NCBI GenBank assembly: GCA_945860955.1
Contig: CAMATH010000025.1
Span: forward strand, 1-64,000
Direction of reading: 5' to 3'
Origin: Planctomicrobium piriforme
Lineage (GTDB): Bacteria > Planctomycetota > Planctomycetia > Planctomycetales > Planctomycetaceae
DNA: 64,000 bases
Shown here piece by piece: positions 51,789 through 60,399 of the stretch (positions within the stretch are counted from its first letter, which is position 1; each line of letters opens with the position of its first letter). The translations under genes were made by a program, and so were the position numbers. The notes beneath the pieces are model-generated. The model did no database searches. It saw only the letters and a list, made by a program, of their open reading frames with translations, and was not told the DNA's origin.

Positions 51789-51994
51789 GAGCGACGTTCT
51801 TCACGAGCTTTGCGGATGAGGTCGACGCCGATGTTCAAAAGTCCGTGCTCACGGATCATTCTCTGCCGAAATTCTTCGGCACGTTCCTCGATTCTCCGGG
51901 CGAGATCGGGGTCAATGTGACGGCCGGCGAGCACAGCCTCATTCACGGCGCGCAGGTCGTCGATTGCGGTCGGAATGGTTGCCGTGTTCATCAT
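51785..51994 (-). CDS. Antitoxin-like protein (partner of the truncated PIN gene)
   Basis: 69 residues from ATG 51994 (or 51991). Sequence pattern TIPTAIDDLRAVNEAVLAG followed by RHIDPDLARRIEERAEEFRQ and a helix to the end (RMIREHGLLNIGVDLIRKAR): all-helical, charged, typical of small VapB-like or prevent-host-death-like antitoxins. Its stop is overlapped by the GTG of the truncated PIN frame. If the toxin is dead, this gene may be an orphan antitoxin able to act in trans. Assignment rests on size, composition and context. Confidence 0.55.
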   Translation of the reverse strand: MMNTATIPTAIDDLRAVNEAVLAGRHIDPDLARRIEERAEEFRQRMIREHGLLNIGVDLIRKAREERRS

Positions 51995-52084
51995 GGAATT
52001 GTCGGAAAATGAATGGTGGGAGTCAACGGGAAACTGGGCGGCAAAGGACACTGATTCCTTGTATGTCGCCTCCCATCATTCCAC

Positions 52085-52387
52085 TGACACGCCGCACCGA
52101 ATGACGCAATCGCTGCAAGTCTCGGCTCAAGAGCGGCTCGTGGACACGCTCCCACCACGCCGTATCACGGGGTGCCGGCGTGCCAGAGCAGCGGGTCATC
52201 AGCCGACAACCAGCCGGGCAGACGCGACCATTTCCAATGCTCGGGGAACCCGACGCTGGGCGTCGTTCATCGTCGCCACAAACGCGTCGAAATCCGCCGG
52301 CTTGTGGAAAACCGTCTCGCGGCGGTTCCCGCGATTCAAAGCGTGATCGATCATCCCGCCAACAGCGGCTCAAGCGGTCCGTGGCAT
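52085..52387 (-). pseudogene. RAYT transposase relic B (N-terminus joined to C-terminus)
   Basis: Read leftward from ATG 52387: MPRTA, an in-frame TGA, then GGMIDHALNRGNRRETVFHK and PADFDAFVATMNDAQRRVP, which is the N-terminal end of a REP-associated tyrosine transposase (compare H-x-x-NRGN...R..F). The catalytic core (HxH and Tyr) is missing; the sequence jumps directly to the C-terminal part LPGWLSADDPLLW, then TPAPRDTAWWERVHEPLLS and RDLQRLRHSVRR, with a frameshift between. An internal deletion of roughly 100 codons is implied. It fills the gap 51995-52454 apart from about 65 bases. Confidence 0.75.
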
Positions 52388-52454
52388 CCTCGCAGAGTGG
52401 CCGACACGAGTCTCCAAGTCGAGAACGCGCAATGTCCTCCTTTTGCCCCGGGGG

Positions 52455-53228
52455 TCAATTACTGATATGAGGAGAGTGAGGCGGGTCGAGACATTCGAGT
52501 GAGGTGAATGTGTTAACCGAAATCCCCAGCAGTTCGGCGGCTTCGCGGGCCTTGTCGCCGATTTCTTCCGAACTCCAGGCGAATTCAATAAACGGAACGG
52601 CGCGTGCATCCTTTCGCCGGGCGAGGCCGATGAGCGCTTCACCGCGAGTGTATTCATCGGAGTCGTCGAGACGGGCTGCGAGGGCTTCGCGGATCTCAGG
52701 AGTGTCGAGGTCGATCTGCGTTCCCAAACCAAAGGCCGCCCAGTCCCGCACATCGGAATCTTCATCTTGCGAAAGACCTATCAATAACTCGACCGCCACA
52801 GCCTCGGAGTATCCAAGAAGTGAAAAGACGAGTGCATACCGAACCTCTGGATCGGGATGGGAGTCAAATCGCCCGGCGGCTGCGATTGCTCTCGGGTCAC
52901 TTTGATGCCCCAGGGCGACGAACGCATCGTGAAGAACTTCCGGTTCTGTTTCGACTTCAATCAGCCCGAGAATCGCGTCGACACACTCCTTGGGAAAGGT
53001 TCGCTCCGGGCAGCCAAGCTGCGCCAGAATGGTCGCCCCGAGCGACCGTTCCCGCTGGCACATACTGCGGCACAATTCCCGGGCACGGTCAAGCACGCCG
53101 GCCGAACCGCGGACGTGCAGAACGGCGATTGCATTCCACAAAATGTCTTCGTCGGTCACGGCAAGAATCGTGTTGATCAGTTCGTCGACGGTGCGGGGAT
53201 CGCTTCGCAGTTTCTCGAGGTGGGTCAT
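52455..53228 (-). CDS. HEAT-repeat protein
   Basis: 257 residues, all-helical, with repeated HEAT-like units about 30 residues long: VLHDAFVALGHQSDPRAIAAA, DPEVRYALVFSLLGYSEAVAV, DSDVRDWAAFGLGTQIDLDTP and DEYTRGEALIGLARRKDARAV. HEAT arrays form curved scaffolds for protein-protein binding; no enzyme site is present. No signal peptide, so likely cytoplasmic. It lies upstream of relic B and downstream of the nucleotidyltransferase pair on the same strand. Confidence 0.85.
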   Translation of the reverse strand: MTHLEKLRSDPRTVDELINTILAVTDEDILWNAIAVLHVRGSAGVLDRARELCRSMCQRERSLGATILAQLGCPERTFPKECVDAILGLIEVETEPEVLHDAFVALGHQSDPRAIAAAGRFDSHPDPEVRYALVFSLLGYSEAVAVELLIGLSQDEDSDVRDWAAFGLGTQIDLDTPEIREALAARLDDSDEYTRGEALIGLARRKDARAVPFIEFAWSSEEIGDKAREAAELLGISVNTFTSLECLDPPHSPHISN

Positions 53229-53273
53229 GGTGCGTTTTCAAGCCTGCCTTACAGCGACGAATGACCAGCCGGC

Positions 53274-54053
53274 TTATGCCGGCCGTTCGCCTTTGGCGGT
53301 TTGTTCTTGGAGGCGGATGCGAACCAGCAGGTCGTTGAGCGCGGGCAGTGCCGAGGCCTGTTCCGGCAACGTGCTTTCGGCGGCGGCCTGTTCCAACTCG
53401 GCAACGAGTCGCTGGTGTTCGCGTTCATGAAACGCGAGGTCGGCCTGATTGAGCAGGCCTTTCTCCGGACCTCCGATCTTGCGGGCGATCAGTTCGTCGA
53501 TGTACGGCAGGCGAGCCGACTCGTTCAGCCGGGGAAGATTCGCCTCGACCACACCCGTGCGCATCAGGTGGATGCCGGTCAGCAGTACCCGGTAGACATA
53601 CAAGAGCGGTTTGACGAGCGGCGGATCGGCTTTGCGGAACAGTCCCAACTGCGTCTTCGCGAAACCCAGGTAATGATGAGCGTGGTGTCGGGTGATGCAG
53701 CCGGCGGCGATCTCCTTGAGTTCGGCATGTTCGGGTGTCGTAAGGAGGACGAGCGGGGAAAAGAGCTGCTCCAGCACGTACCCGTTCTTGTGCAGCATCA
53801 GCCCGAAGAACTTCCGGACGTCGTGCGTCACGAGGTCGATCTCCAGTCCATCGTGGATTCCAGACCGCTCGACCGTTTCGTCAGCGGAGTGCAAACCAAG
53901 CACCGACCGCAGCGGCAACGTGTGCGCACCCCGCAAGTCAAAATCCGAATCGGGCGAAGGAAACCCGTACAGATGGGCCCCGCTGATCGTGGCGAAAAGC
54001 AGCGGATAAGGGTGCGCTTCGATCTGGCGATGAAGTCTGGGGTCGATGTGCAT
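53274..54053 (-). CDS. RlaP-like nucleotidyltransferase (paralogue 1)
   Basis: 259 residues. The N-terminal nucleotidyltransferase motif is ISGAHLYGFPSPDSDFDLRG, with the paired acidic residues Asp37 and Asp39. The usual Gly-Ser of the fold is here Ser-Gly. A third acidic strand is GLEIDLVTHDVRKFFGLML. The C-terminal part is helical (HYLGFAKTQLGLFRK). The family (predicted nucleotidyltransferases, PF10127-like) is linked in some genomes to RNA ligases, but the substrate is not known. Its neighbour at 54089 is a second member of the family, 35 bases upstream on the same strand. Confidence 0.8.
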   Translation of the reverse strand: MHIDPRLHRQIEAHPYPLLFATISGAHLYGFPSPDSDFDLRGAHTLPLRSVLGLHSADETVERSGIHDGLEIDLVTHDVRKFFGLMLHKNGYVLEQLFSPLVLLTTPEHAELKEIAAGCITRHHAHHYLGFAKTQLGLFRKADPPLVKPLLYVYRVLLTGIHLMRTGVVEANLPRLNESARLPYIDELIARKIGGPEKGLLNQADLAFHEREHQRLVAELEQAAAESTLPEQASALPALNDLLVRIRLQEQTAKGERPA

Positions 54054-54088
54054 GAGTCAGCTTGACAATGGGACGTGGCGAACGGAAT

Positions 54089-55045
54089 TCAGGGCAACGC
54101 AGTGCCAATTCCCCTCTGGCGGGCGTCGATCAGAAACGCGTTGACCCGGAGATAGTCGGGACGGTCGGGGAGTTTCGTGGCCGCCAATGCGTCATCGAAT
54201 TCGCGGTGAAGTGACCTGCGCCAGCGCTCGGTTTCCTCCCAGGGAAATTCCTCCCGTTTGATCGCCAGCAGTCGTTCGCGGTGCTCCTCGACGCGAATCG
54301 TGACGATTCCTTCACGCAACGCGCGAATTCCCGCGAGCAGTAGTCGGATCAGGTGCATCACGTGCTTCCACTTCACCTGTCCCTGGTTTCGCAGATCGGC
54401 CTGCATTTTCTTGAATTGTGACATCACGTACCCGTTGTACGTCTGGTAAAGCAGTTTCGACACAAACACCGACCGCATCGCCAGCAGTTCCTCCGCGAGG
54501 GGCGTCGCCTTTTCAACCAGCGGGGTGTAGAGGCACTCCAGCACATTCGGGTTCGCCTTCAGGGCCAGGATCAGAAACCGCTGCAATTCCCAGTACTGCT
54601 CCTGCGTCTCGTAGCAGTCGAGTTGCTCGGGGACGCCGAAGATCGACCAGTGCTGCTCGGCGGTCGGCAGAAAGATCCCGCGATAGTCGGTGTCGGACTC
54701 TTGGTCGTCGAGTCCGTACGCCCGCGAACCGATGATGCAACGATAGATCACCCGGTCAAAAAGTTCCGCCCGTGCGGGTGCCGCTTCGGAATCGGTCAAC
54801 GCCCCTTCTTTGTATTTCGCTAGCAGCACGATCTCGTCGCGGCGCAGCGCCTCTTCCACCCCGTCGGGAAACCGCACCCGGTACGAGTGATCGAGATCGC
54901 CCGGCGATTTGACGACGACGCCGACCGCGCCGGTCGGATGCAGAAGACGGCCTCCCTGACCGTAGATCGTGCGCAGCGCCACCACCTGCGTTCCAGTCGA
55001 GTAGATCAATCCCTGCGGATGGTGTACACGCTCAGTCACGTTCAA
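54089..55045 (-). CDS. RlaP-like nucleotidyltransferase (paralogue 2) with N-terminal barrel
   Basis: 318 residues if the TTG at 55045 is used; GTG 55039 is an alternative, and no Shine-Dalgarno is visible. Residues 1-75 form a small beta-barrel (VVALRTIYGQGGRLLHPTGA, DLDHSYRVRFPDGVEEAL). The nucleotidyltransferase motif follows: CIIGSRAYGLDDQESDTDYRG, with Gly106-Ser107 and Asp118/Asp120. The helical C-terminal part (KWKHVMHLIRLLLAGIRALREG) parallels paralogue 1. The two genes probably form a unit; cooperation in modifying a nucleic acid end is possible but unproven. Confidence 0.8.
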   Translation of the reverse strand: MNVTERVHHPQGLIYSTGTQVVALRTIYGQGGRLLHPTGAVGVVVKSPGDLDHSYRVRFPDGVEEALRRDEIVLLAKYKEGALTDSEAAPARAELFDRVIYRCIIGSRAYGLDDQESDTDYRGIFLPTAEQHWSIFGVPEQLDCYETQEQYWELQRFLILALKANPNVLECLYTPLVEKATPLAEELLAMRSVFVSKLLYQTYNGYVMSQFKKMQADLRNQGQVKWKHVMHLIRLLLAGIRALREGIVTIRVEEHRERLLAIKREEFPWEETERWRRSLHREFDDALAATKLPDRPDYLRVNAFLIDARQRGIGTALP

Positions 55046-55287
55046 ATTTGGGTAGAAGCAAGTTCGGGGCGATCCTTGGTGAGTGAGTGAATCGAGTCAG
55101 GATTCGTGGATCGGCAAAGCGTGAACTCAATCCAGACGCCGGAAGGGGGTCGAAAGGTTCACGGATTGTATAGCGCAGCCGCGACAGCGTGGGACTGTGG
55201 TCGCGGAACCGGAGTCGGCGAAATCGCACTGCCCTGCTCAATTCCGGGATTCGGCGCTCCAGGCAGAAAAGGGGGACCGAGTGAGTT

Positions 55288-55536
55288 TCAACACGTCTTC
55301 AGTCTTTCTGGCGGTCGCAAACAGGATTCCAGGCCCAAAGCCTGGGCGGTAGGACGCGTCCAGTCGTCGTTGCCGAACGGCGGACCACGCCGAACCGAAT
55401 GACGCAATCGCTGCAAGTCGCCGCTCGAGAGCGGTTCGTTGACACGTTCCCGCCAAGCCGCATCACGCGGCGCGGGCGTGCCACGCCAGAGTAGCCGGTC
55501 ATCAGCGGAGAACCAGCCGGGCAGGGAGACTGTCAC
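55288..55536 (-). pseudogene. RAYT transposase relic C (C-terminal fragment, frame intact)
   Basis: Read leftward: LPGWFSADDRLLWRGTPAP, RDAAWRERVNEPLSSGDLQ, RLRHSVRRGPPFGNDDWTRP and TAQALGLESCLRPPERLKTC, stop at 55288. This is the last 75 or so residues of a REP-associated tyrosine transposase, without frameshift. About 150 upstream residues with the HxH and Tyr are absent. The match to relic A continues a few bases beyond the stop (AGGGGGAC). The surrounding gap (55046-56072) has no other gene. Confidence 0.75.
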
Positions 55537-55645
55537 TTGATTCTCCGCACGGCCTCAAATCAGACGACTCGCGTTCCATGCTCCGGAAGCTTTCTGGCTT
55601 GCCCAAGACCCAATTCACACGCCCCTCCGACTCGGGTTTAGCAAG

Positions 55646-55875
55646 TGGTTGTGCGGCTCTGAAATTGCGTACGACCGAGGGAAAGAATTTGACAGGATGA
55701 AGAGGATGAAAGGGATGAACAGGATGGAGTTGCTCGCCATTCCTGCTCTCTGAATAAGTGCTTGAAATCGAAATATTCCCAATCCACACGATCGAAGGTC
55801 GCTTCAGCAATCCTGTCCATCCTGTCCATCCTCTTCATCCCTTTCATCCTGTCTAAACATTGAACGGCCCACTTG
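55646..55875. repeat. Dispersed inverted-repeat element, 'GGATGAAGAGGATG' family (copy C)
   Basis: Begins GTTGTGCGGCTCTGAAATTG and GGAAAGAATTTGACAGGATG, and ends CATCCCTTTCATCCTGTC. It is the reverse complement of copy B with changes; the centre contains GATCGAAGGTCGCTTCAGCA. The outer arms can pair over about 40 bases. 55876-56072 shows nothing recognisable apart from GACGCCGCAGAGCGTCGTCG. Confidence 0.85.
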
Positions 55876-56072
55876 CAGTCAATACTCTGCGCGGTCCGCA
55901 TTGAAACATTTTTATGGAGCCGCGAAATCGTCTCGCTTCCGGTCGTGCGAGGTATAGGCGATCCGGTCGCGTGTTTGCCACAGCCGGTTATTGTTCCGCT
56001 TCGCGGGAACCAGAGCCGGAGCGACGCCGCAGAGCGTCGTCGCTACAACTGGCGATCCTCACGTTCGCGCCT

Positions 56073-56780
56073 TCACTCCGGCCGCTTCAAAAACTCCCGC
56101 ACATACTCCATCAAATCCAGATCAATCAGTTCATCTTCCATCGATTCCGCCGTCGGCTGTTGCAGCGTTTTGCGGACCTCGTTGACGATTTGCTGAGCGA
56201 AACGCTTCCTCGCCCGGCTGAGCTGCTTGCGAAACGCGTCGGCTCGAATCTCGCGACCGACCAACCGCGACAGTTCCGCCGCCTGACGGTCGGAATGTGC
56301 CGTCGGGTCGGCGACATGCAGTTTCAGAACCGTGTAATCGAGATTCCCGTCCGTCTGCCGTTCCAGTTGCTCAACAGACTGCCAGACACGATCGAGCAGG
56401 CAGGCGCGCCATTCGCTGGTGAAGGTCCGTTCCGCTTCCGACTCCACTTCAGGCTGCGTGAGCTGCGACAGCGCCTGCTCATTCAGCTCACCGGGACGCT
56501 TCTTGCGCAGATGTGAAATCGCGACAAACCGCACCGCCGACCGCAGGTAATCGCGAAACCGACCGCGCGAGACATTCTCCGGACAAAACCCCTTCTCGAA
56601 CACCCGAACGAGAAAGTCCTGGGCGACTTCGTCGGCGTCGTGTGAATCGCGCACAATCGCCGCCACGTACTTTCGAATCGCCCGCGCGTAACGCATGACG
56701 AACTGCACGGGATCGCGAATCGACGGCCAGCAGGTCGAGATCTGTTCGAGAACGGACTTCGGTGGGTCCACTCCGTTCAT
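56073..56780 (-). CDS. ECF-type RNA polymerase sigma factor, kinase-linked
   Basis: 235 residues. Region 2 is at about 30-95 (VMRYARAIRKYVAAIVRDSHDADEVAQDFLVRVFEKGF) with RFRDYLRSAVRFVAISHLRKK; region 4 is replaced by a longer helical section with an HTH at about 170-205 (AAELSRLVGREIRADAFRKQLSRARKRFAQQI). This pattern belongs to the planctomycete ECF groups that are encoded next to Ser/Thr kinases and probably controlled by phosphorylation. On the same strand, its ATG lies upstream of nothing else; the kinase gene's stop overlaps it by four bases. Confidence 0.85.
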   Translation of the reverse strand: MNGVDPPKSVLEQISTCWPSIRDPVQFVMRYARAIRKYVAAIVRDSHDADEVAQDFLVRVFEKGFCPENVSRGRFRDYLRSAVRFVAISHLRKKRPGELNEQALSQLTQPEVESEAERTFTSEWRACLLDRVWQSVEQLERQTDGNLDYTVLKLHVADPTAHSDRQAAELSRLVGREIRADAFRKQLSRARKRFAQQIVNEVRKTLQQPTAESMEDELIDLDLMEYVREFLKRPE

Positions 56781-58999
56781 CGGTCGTCACTCCCCTCGTC
56801 ACGCACGATCCGCCAGATCTGCAAGTACCCCGCCCGTCGGGGTTGATCGCCGCCACAAGTCGCCAGCAATGTGCCATCCCTCGAAATCGTCATGTGAATC
56901 GCCCCCGTTCGCGTCGACTCCTGAAACGTCGCCTGATGGGTATTTGACTCATAATCATACAGCCGCAGGATTCCATCCCATTCCCCGTTGACAATTACCT
57001 GGTCACGTCCGCACAGGGCCAAGGTTCGAACCTGCCGACCAACGGCGGCCGTGACTGACTGGGGCGTCGCGTCAGCCTGGTGGAAATCCCACCGAAACAA
57101 GCCGTCTTTGTAGTTCGCACCAAACAGGATGCGGTTCCCCGATGGCTCAAACGCGACGCTCATCAACTCCTTCGAAAGATCTTTCCGTGAAGCCTGGAGG
57201 GTGCCATCCACCGCCGACCAGATCCCCAAAGCGCGATTCCAACTGGTCGCCGCGACCCACTGGCCATCGGGGGAGAATGCCACCGAGTAGACCATGTAGG
57301 CGGGCATGGGGCTGCGGTTGGTGGAGTTTGCCAGCTCACACAGTCGGTCCCCGCCTGTGTCGCGCAATTCGTACAACTGAACCGAATTGGTTGTGCCGGC
57401 CACCACACGCGTTTCGTCCGGGCTGAGGGCGAGAGACAACACGTTGTGTTCCATTCGGGCCAGCTCGACGGCGGCCCCCTTCCGGGCCAGATCCCACAAC
57501 CACACTTTCCGGTCGTCTCCCCCCGCGACGAGCCAACGCCTGCCCGCCGCGATCGCGTGAATCTCGCGAACACCCATCATGAGTTCGCGAATGACGCGAC
57601 GGTCGGCGACGCTCCACTCACGCACCGCGCCATCCTTCGACGCCGCGAACACCGAGGTCGCGTCGTACGAAAACGCCACACCGCGAATCTCCGATTCAAT
57701 TCCCGGCATCGAGGCGACAAACTCGAGTCTCGTCACCCGATCGTGTGGCGGATTCACAAGTCCGGAGGCGGGGACTCGAGATCGGCGTCCGGTGGATGAC
57801 TCGGACACCACCGTGCCACCGCCGCTCTCGTCTGGATTTTTCCGCTTCGCCCGCGGAGAGAGCGAGAACCAGGCTACCGCCGCGATGAGGAGCGCTCCGC
57901 AGCCAATCAGGAAACGTATCCCAGTGGGTCCCGGATTCCATGGTCCACCGCGCCGTTGCCGATTGACGTGCGAATCCGCGACGAACAAGGGCGCGGAGAC
58001 TTCCGAAATGGGACCGGCGACTGGTGCTGGCCGCGCGGTGTGAGGCGTCCATTCCAGCGTTTCCGGGGGATCGACAGCGGCGACGAAGGGACCGGTCGGT
58101 TGAGCCTCCGATTGATCGACCGGCGGAGTGGAGGCCATGGTCCCGTGGGGAGAGACGGCCAGGGTCGACGCGCCGGAGAGCAGGTTGTCGAGTGCCGCCT
58201 GCATCTCCGCCGCCGACCCGAACCGCTCCGACCGGTTCTTCGCCATCGCCCGGGCGATAATCTCGGCGCATCCCTCTGGGATGTCGCCCCGGATCGAGCG
58301 CGGATCGGGAGCCGGCTGCGAGCAGTGGGCGAACATCAACTGCAACGGCTGAGACACCTGAAACGGCGGTCGGCCGACGAGCAAAGTGAAGTACGTCGCG
58401 CCCAGCGAATACAAATCGCTCCGCGCGTCGAGCGCCTCTCCCTGACACTGCTCGGGACTCATGTAGTGCGGCGTCCCCAGAACCGTTCCGGTTCGCGTGA
58501 GCGGACTGGTCTCGTCGCCGTCGAGCGACTTCGCCAGTCCGAAATCCGCGAGTTTCACGATCCCATCGTGCGTCTGGAGGATGTTCGCCGGCTTGAGATC
58601 GCGATGAATCAGCCCCTCCTGATGCGCGGCGGCCAGTCCACGACAACACTCCGCGAGAATTCGTGTCGCCACGGTCCATTCCACCGGTCCCTGCTCAACC
58701 AGCGTTTGGGCCGAAACTCCCCGTATCAGCTCCATCACGAGAAACGTGTAGCCCGACTGTTGATCGACATCCAGAACGGCCACCACATTGGGGTGATTCA
58801 ACCGGGCGGCGGTCCGCGCTTCACGGATGAACCGCCGGACCGCCTCGGGGTCGCTCGCCAGACGCTTCGGCAGCAGCTTGATCGCGACATCGCGTTGCAG
58901 CCGGGTGTCGGTCGCCAGATAGACAATCCCCATCCCACCGCGCCCCAATCGGGACTTCAGCAGGTATTTTCCAAGTCGGATTTCCTCGTCACTGGCCAT
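56777..58999 (-). CDS. Ser/Thr protein kinase with transmembrane helix and WD40 repeats
   Basis: 740 residues. The Hanks-type kinase domain spans about 10-275: GRGGMG loop, Lys41 (VAIKLLPK), HRDLKPAN (132-139), DFG (152-154) and GTPHYMSPEQ. A proline-rich linker, one membrane helix (FLIGCGALLIAAVAWFSLS, about 365) and a C-terminal WD40-type propeller follow (GVAFSYDATSVFAASKDGAVREW, VYSVAFSPDGQWVAATSWNRALGIW, and others). The kinase faces the cytoplasm and the propeller the other side. The sigma factor gene starts within its stop codon (ATGA), so the kinase and sigma factor are a coupled signalling pair. Confidence 0.95.
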   Translation of the reverse strand: MASDEEIRLGKYLLKSRLGRGGMGIVYLATDTRLQRDVAIKLLPKRLASDPEAVRRFIREARTAARLNHPNVVAVLDVDQQSGYTFLVMELIRGVSAQTLVEQGPVEWTVATRILAECCRGLAAAHQEGLIHRDLKPANILQTHDGIVKLADFGLAKSLDGDETSPLTRTGTVLGTPHYMSPEQCQGEALDARSDLYSLGATYFTLLVGRPPFQVSQPLQLMFAHCSQPAPDPRSIRGDIPEGCAEIIARAMAKNRSERFGSAAEMQAALDNLLSGASTLAVSPHGTMASTPPVDQSEAQPTGPFVAAVDPPETLEWTPHTARPAPVAGPISEVSAPLFVADSHVNRQRRGGPWNPGPTGIRFLIGCGALLIAAVAWFSLSPRAKRKNPDESGGGTVVSESSTGRRSRVPASGLVNPPHDRVTRLEFVASMPGIESEIRGVAFSYDATSVFAASKDGAVREWSVADRRVIRELMMGVREIHAIAAGRRWLVAGGDDRKVWLWDLARKGAAVELARMEHNVLSLALSPDETRVVAGTTNSVQLYELRDTGGDRLCELANSTNRSPMPAYMVYSVAFSPDGQWVAATSWNRALGIWSAVDGTLQASRKDLSKELMSVAFEPSGNRILFGANYKDGLFRWDFHQADATPQSVTAAVGRQVRTLALCGRDQVIVNGEWDGILRLYDYESNTHQATFQESTRTGAIHMTISRDGTLLATCGGDQPRRAGYLQIWRIVRDEGSDDR

Positions 59000-59147
59000 T
59001 CGGACATTCTAGAATTCCAGATCTCGAATTGGCGAGTACGACGTATGGGTGACGCTCAGTGCCGGTGACTCCATGGAGGCGGATACCTTCCATTGGTTAC
59101 AATCCGCGGCGAAGTCTCCCCTTGTTTCTCCTTTGAGGATTCGACGC

Positions 59148-60374
59148 ATGCGCTTCGGTCGGCGGTTTCTGACAGCGTTGTTCGTAATGTCCACTCTGGC
59201 GTCGGCGATCTACGCCGATCCCGCCGAAGCCCCCGCTTCCGGCAAGTATTGGGTCTACATCGGAACCTACACGAAGCCAAACGTCAGCCAGGGAATCTAC
59301 CGGTGCGAACTCGACCTGAAGTCGGGCGGACTTTCGGAGCCGAAACTGGTCGCGGAGATGGTCAATCCGTCGTTCGTCAATCTGAGCCCCAACGGTGAGT
59401 TTCTCTACGCCGTGGGGGAGACGGGCGAGAGCGGCGAAAAGAAAAACGAAGGGACGGTGCATGCGTTCCGAGTCGACCGGAAAACGGGGGATTTGACAGC
59501 GCTGAATTCTGTGACCAGCGGTGGAGCCGCCCCGTGTCACTTGATGGTGAACCGAACCGGGAAGTTTGTGATCGTCGCGAACTATACCGGCGGGAACGCA
59601 TCGGTCTTCTCATTGAAAGCGGATGGAAGTCTTGATCGTCGGACAGACTTTCGGCAGCATTCGGGTGGCGACGCCGGGACGGGCCGGAAGATCGTTCCAC
59701 ACGCCCATTGCTCCATGTTCCGCACGGAAGGCGAGACGGAATACGCGTACGTCGTTGATTTGGGGCTGGATCAAGTATTGTCGTACACGCTCGACCAGAA
59801 GACGGGGGCGTTGACGCCGACGAATCCGGGCTTCGTCAAGGTTCCGGAGCGGGCCGGTCCCCGCCATATCGCGTTCAATCCCGTCACTGGGAAGGCGTAT
59901 GTCTGCGGCGAATCGGACTCCACAATCGTCACCCTGGCGAACCGCAAGGGACGTGGCGGCGTGTTGGAGATGTTCGGAACCAACGGACTGGAAGCGCGGA
60001 CCGACAATCACCTTTCAACACTTCCCAAGGATGTGCCCGCTGACATTCGCATGCGGAATTCCACCGCAGAAATCGTGGTTCACCCCGCGGGGGGGCATGT
60101 GCTCGTGTCAAATCGCGGACACGACAGCTTGGCGGTTTTCGAAGTGAACGCCAACAGTACAAAAGCGGTCGGACACATCACCAGCGAAGGGGACCGCAAG
60201 ATTCGGACGCCTCGCAACTTCAATTTCGATCCGACTGGAAAATGGTTGCTGATCGCGAGCCAAGATGGCGATTCCGTCCAGGTCGCCGAGTGGTCGAACG
60301 GCTCGGCGAAATTGACCGGCAACATGGTCAAGGTCGGGATGCCGGTCTGCGTGAAATTCCTCGCCAAGCCGTGA
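59148..60374 (+). CDS. Lactonase-family beta-propeller (6-phosphogluconolactonase-like), exported
   Basis: 408 residues from ATG 59148 (GAGG upstream). A signal peptide (RFLTALFVMSTLASAIYA) is followed by the seven-bladed lactonase fold (PF10282-type): YWVYIGTYTKPNVSQGIYRC, FVNLSPNGEFLYAVGE, PCHLMVNRTGKFVIVANYTG, PRHIAFNPVTGKAYVCGE and NFNFDPTGKWLLIASQDGDS. The conserved HAHC segment (IVPHAHCSMF) is present. Cytoplasmic relatives hydrolyse 6-phosphogluconolactone; the exported form must have another lactone substrate or none. Upstream frames to 59049 lack coding features. Confidence 0.88.
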   Translation: MRFGRRFLTALFVMSTLASAIYADPAEAPASGKYWVYIGTYTKPNVSQGIYRCELDLKSGGLSEPKLVAEMVNPSFVNLSPNGEFLYAVGETGESGEKKNEGTVHAFRVDRKTGDLTALNSVTSGGAAPCHLMVNRTGKFVIVANYTGGNASVFSLKADGSLDRRTDFRQHSGGDAGTGRKIVPHAHCSMFRTEGETEYAYVVDLGLDQVLSYTLDQKTGALTPTNPGFVKVPERAGPRHIAFNPVTGKAYVCGESDSTIVTLANRKGRGGVLEMFGTNGLEARTDNHLSTLPKDVPADIRMRNSTAEIVVHPAGGHVLVSNRGHDSLAVFEVNANSTKAVGHITSEGDRKIRTPRNFNFDPTGKWLLIASQDGDSVQVAEWSNGSAKLTGNMVKVGMPVCVKFLAKP

Positions 60375-60399
60375 TCTCCCCCTCAGCCAATGTGACATC

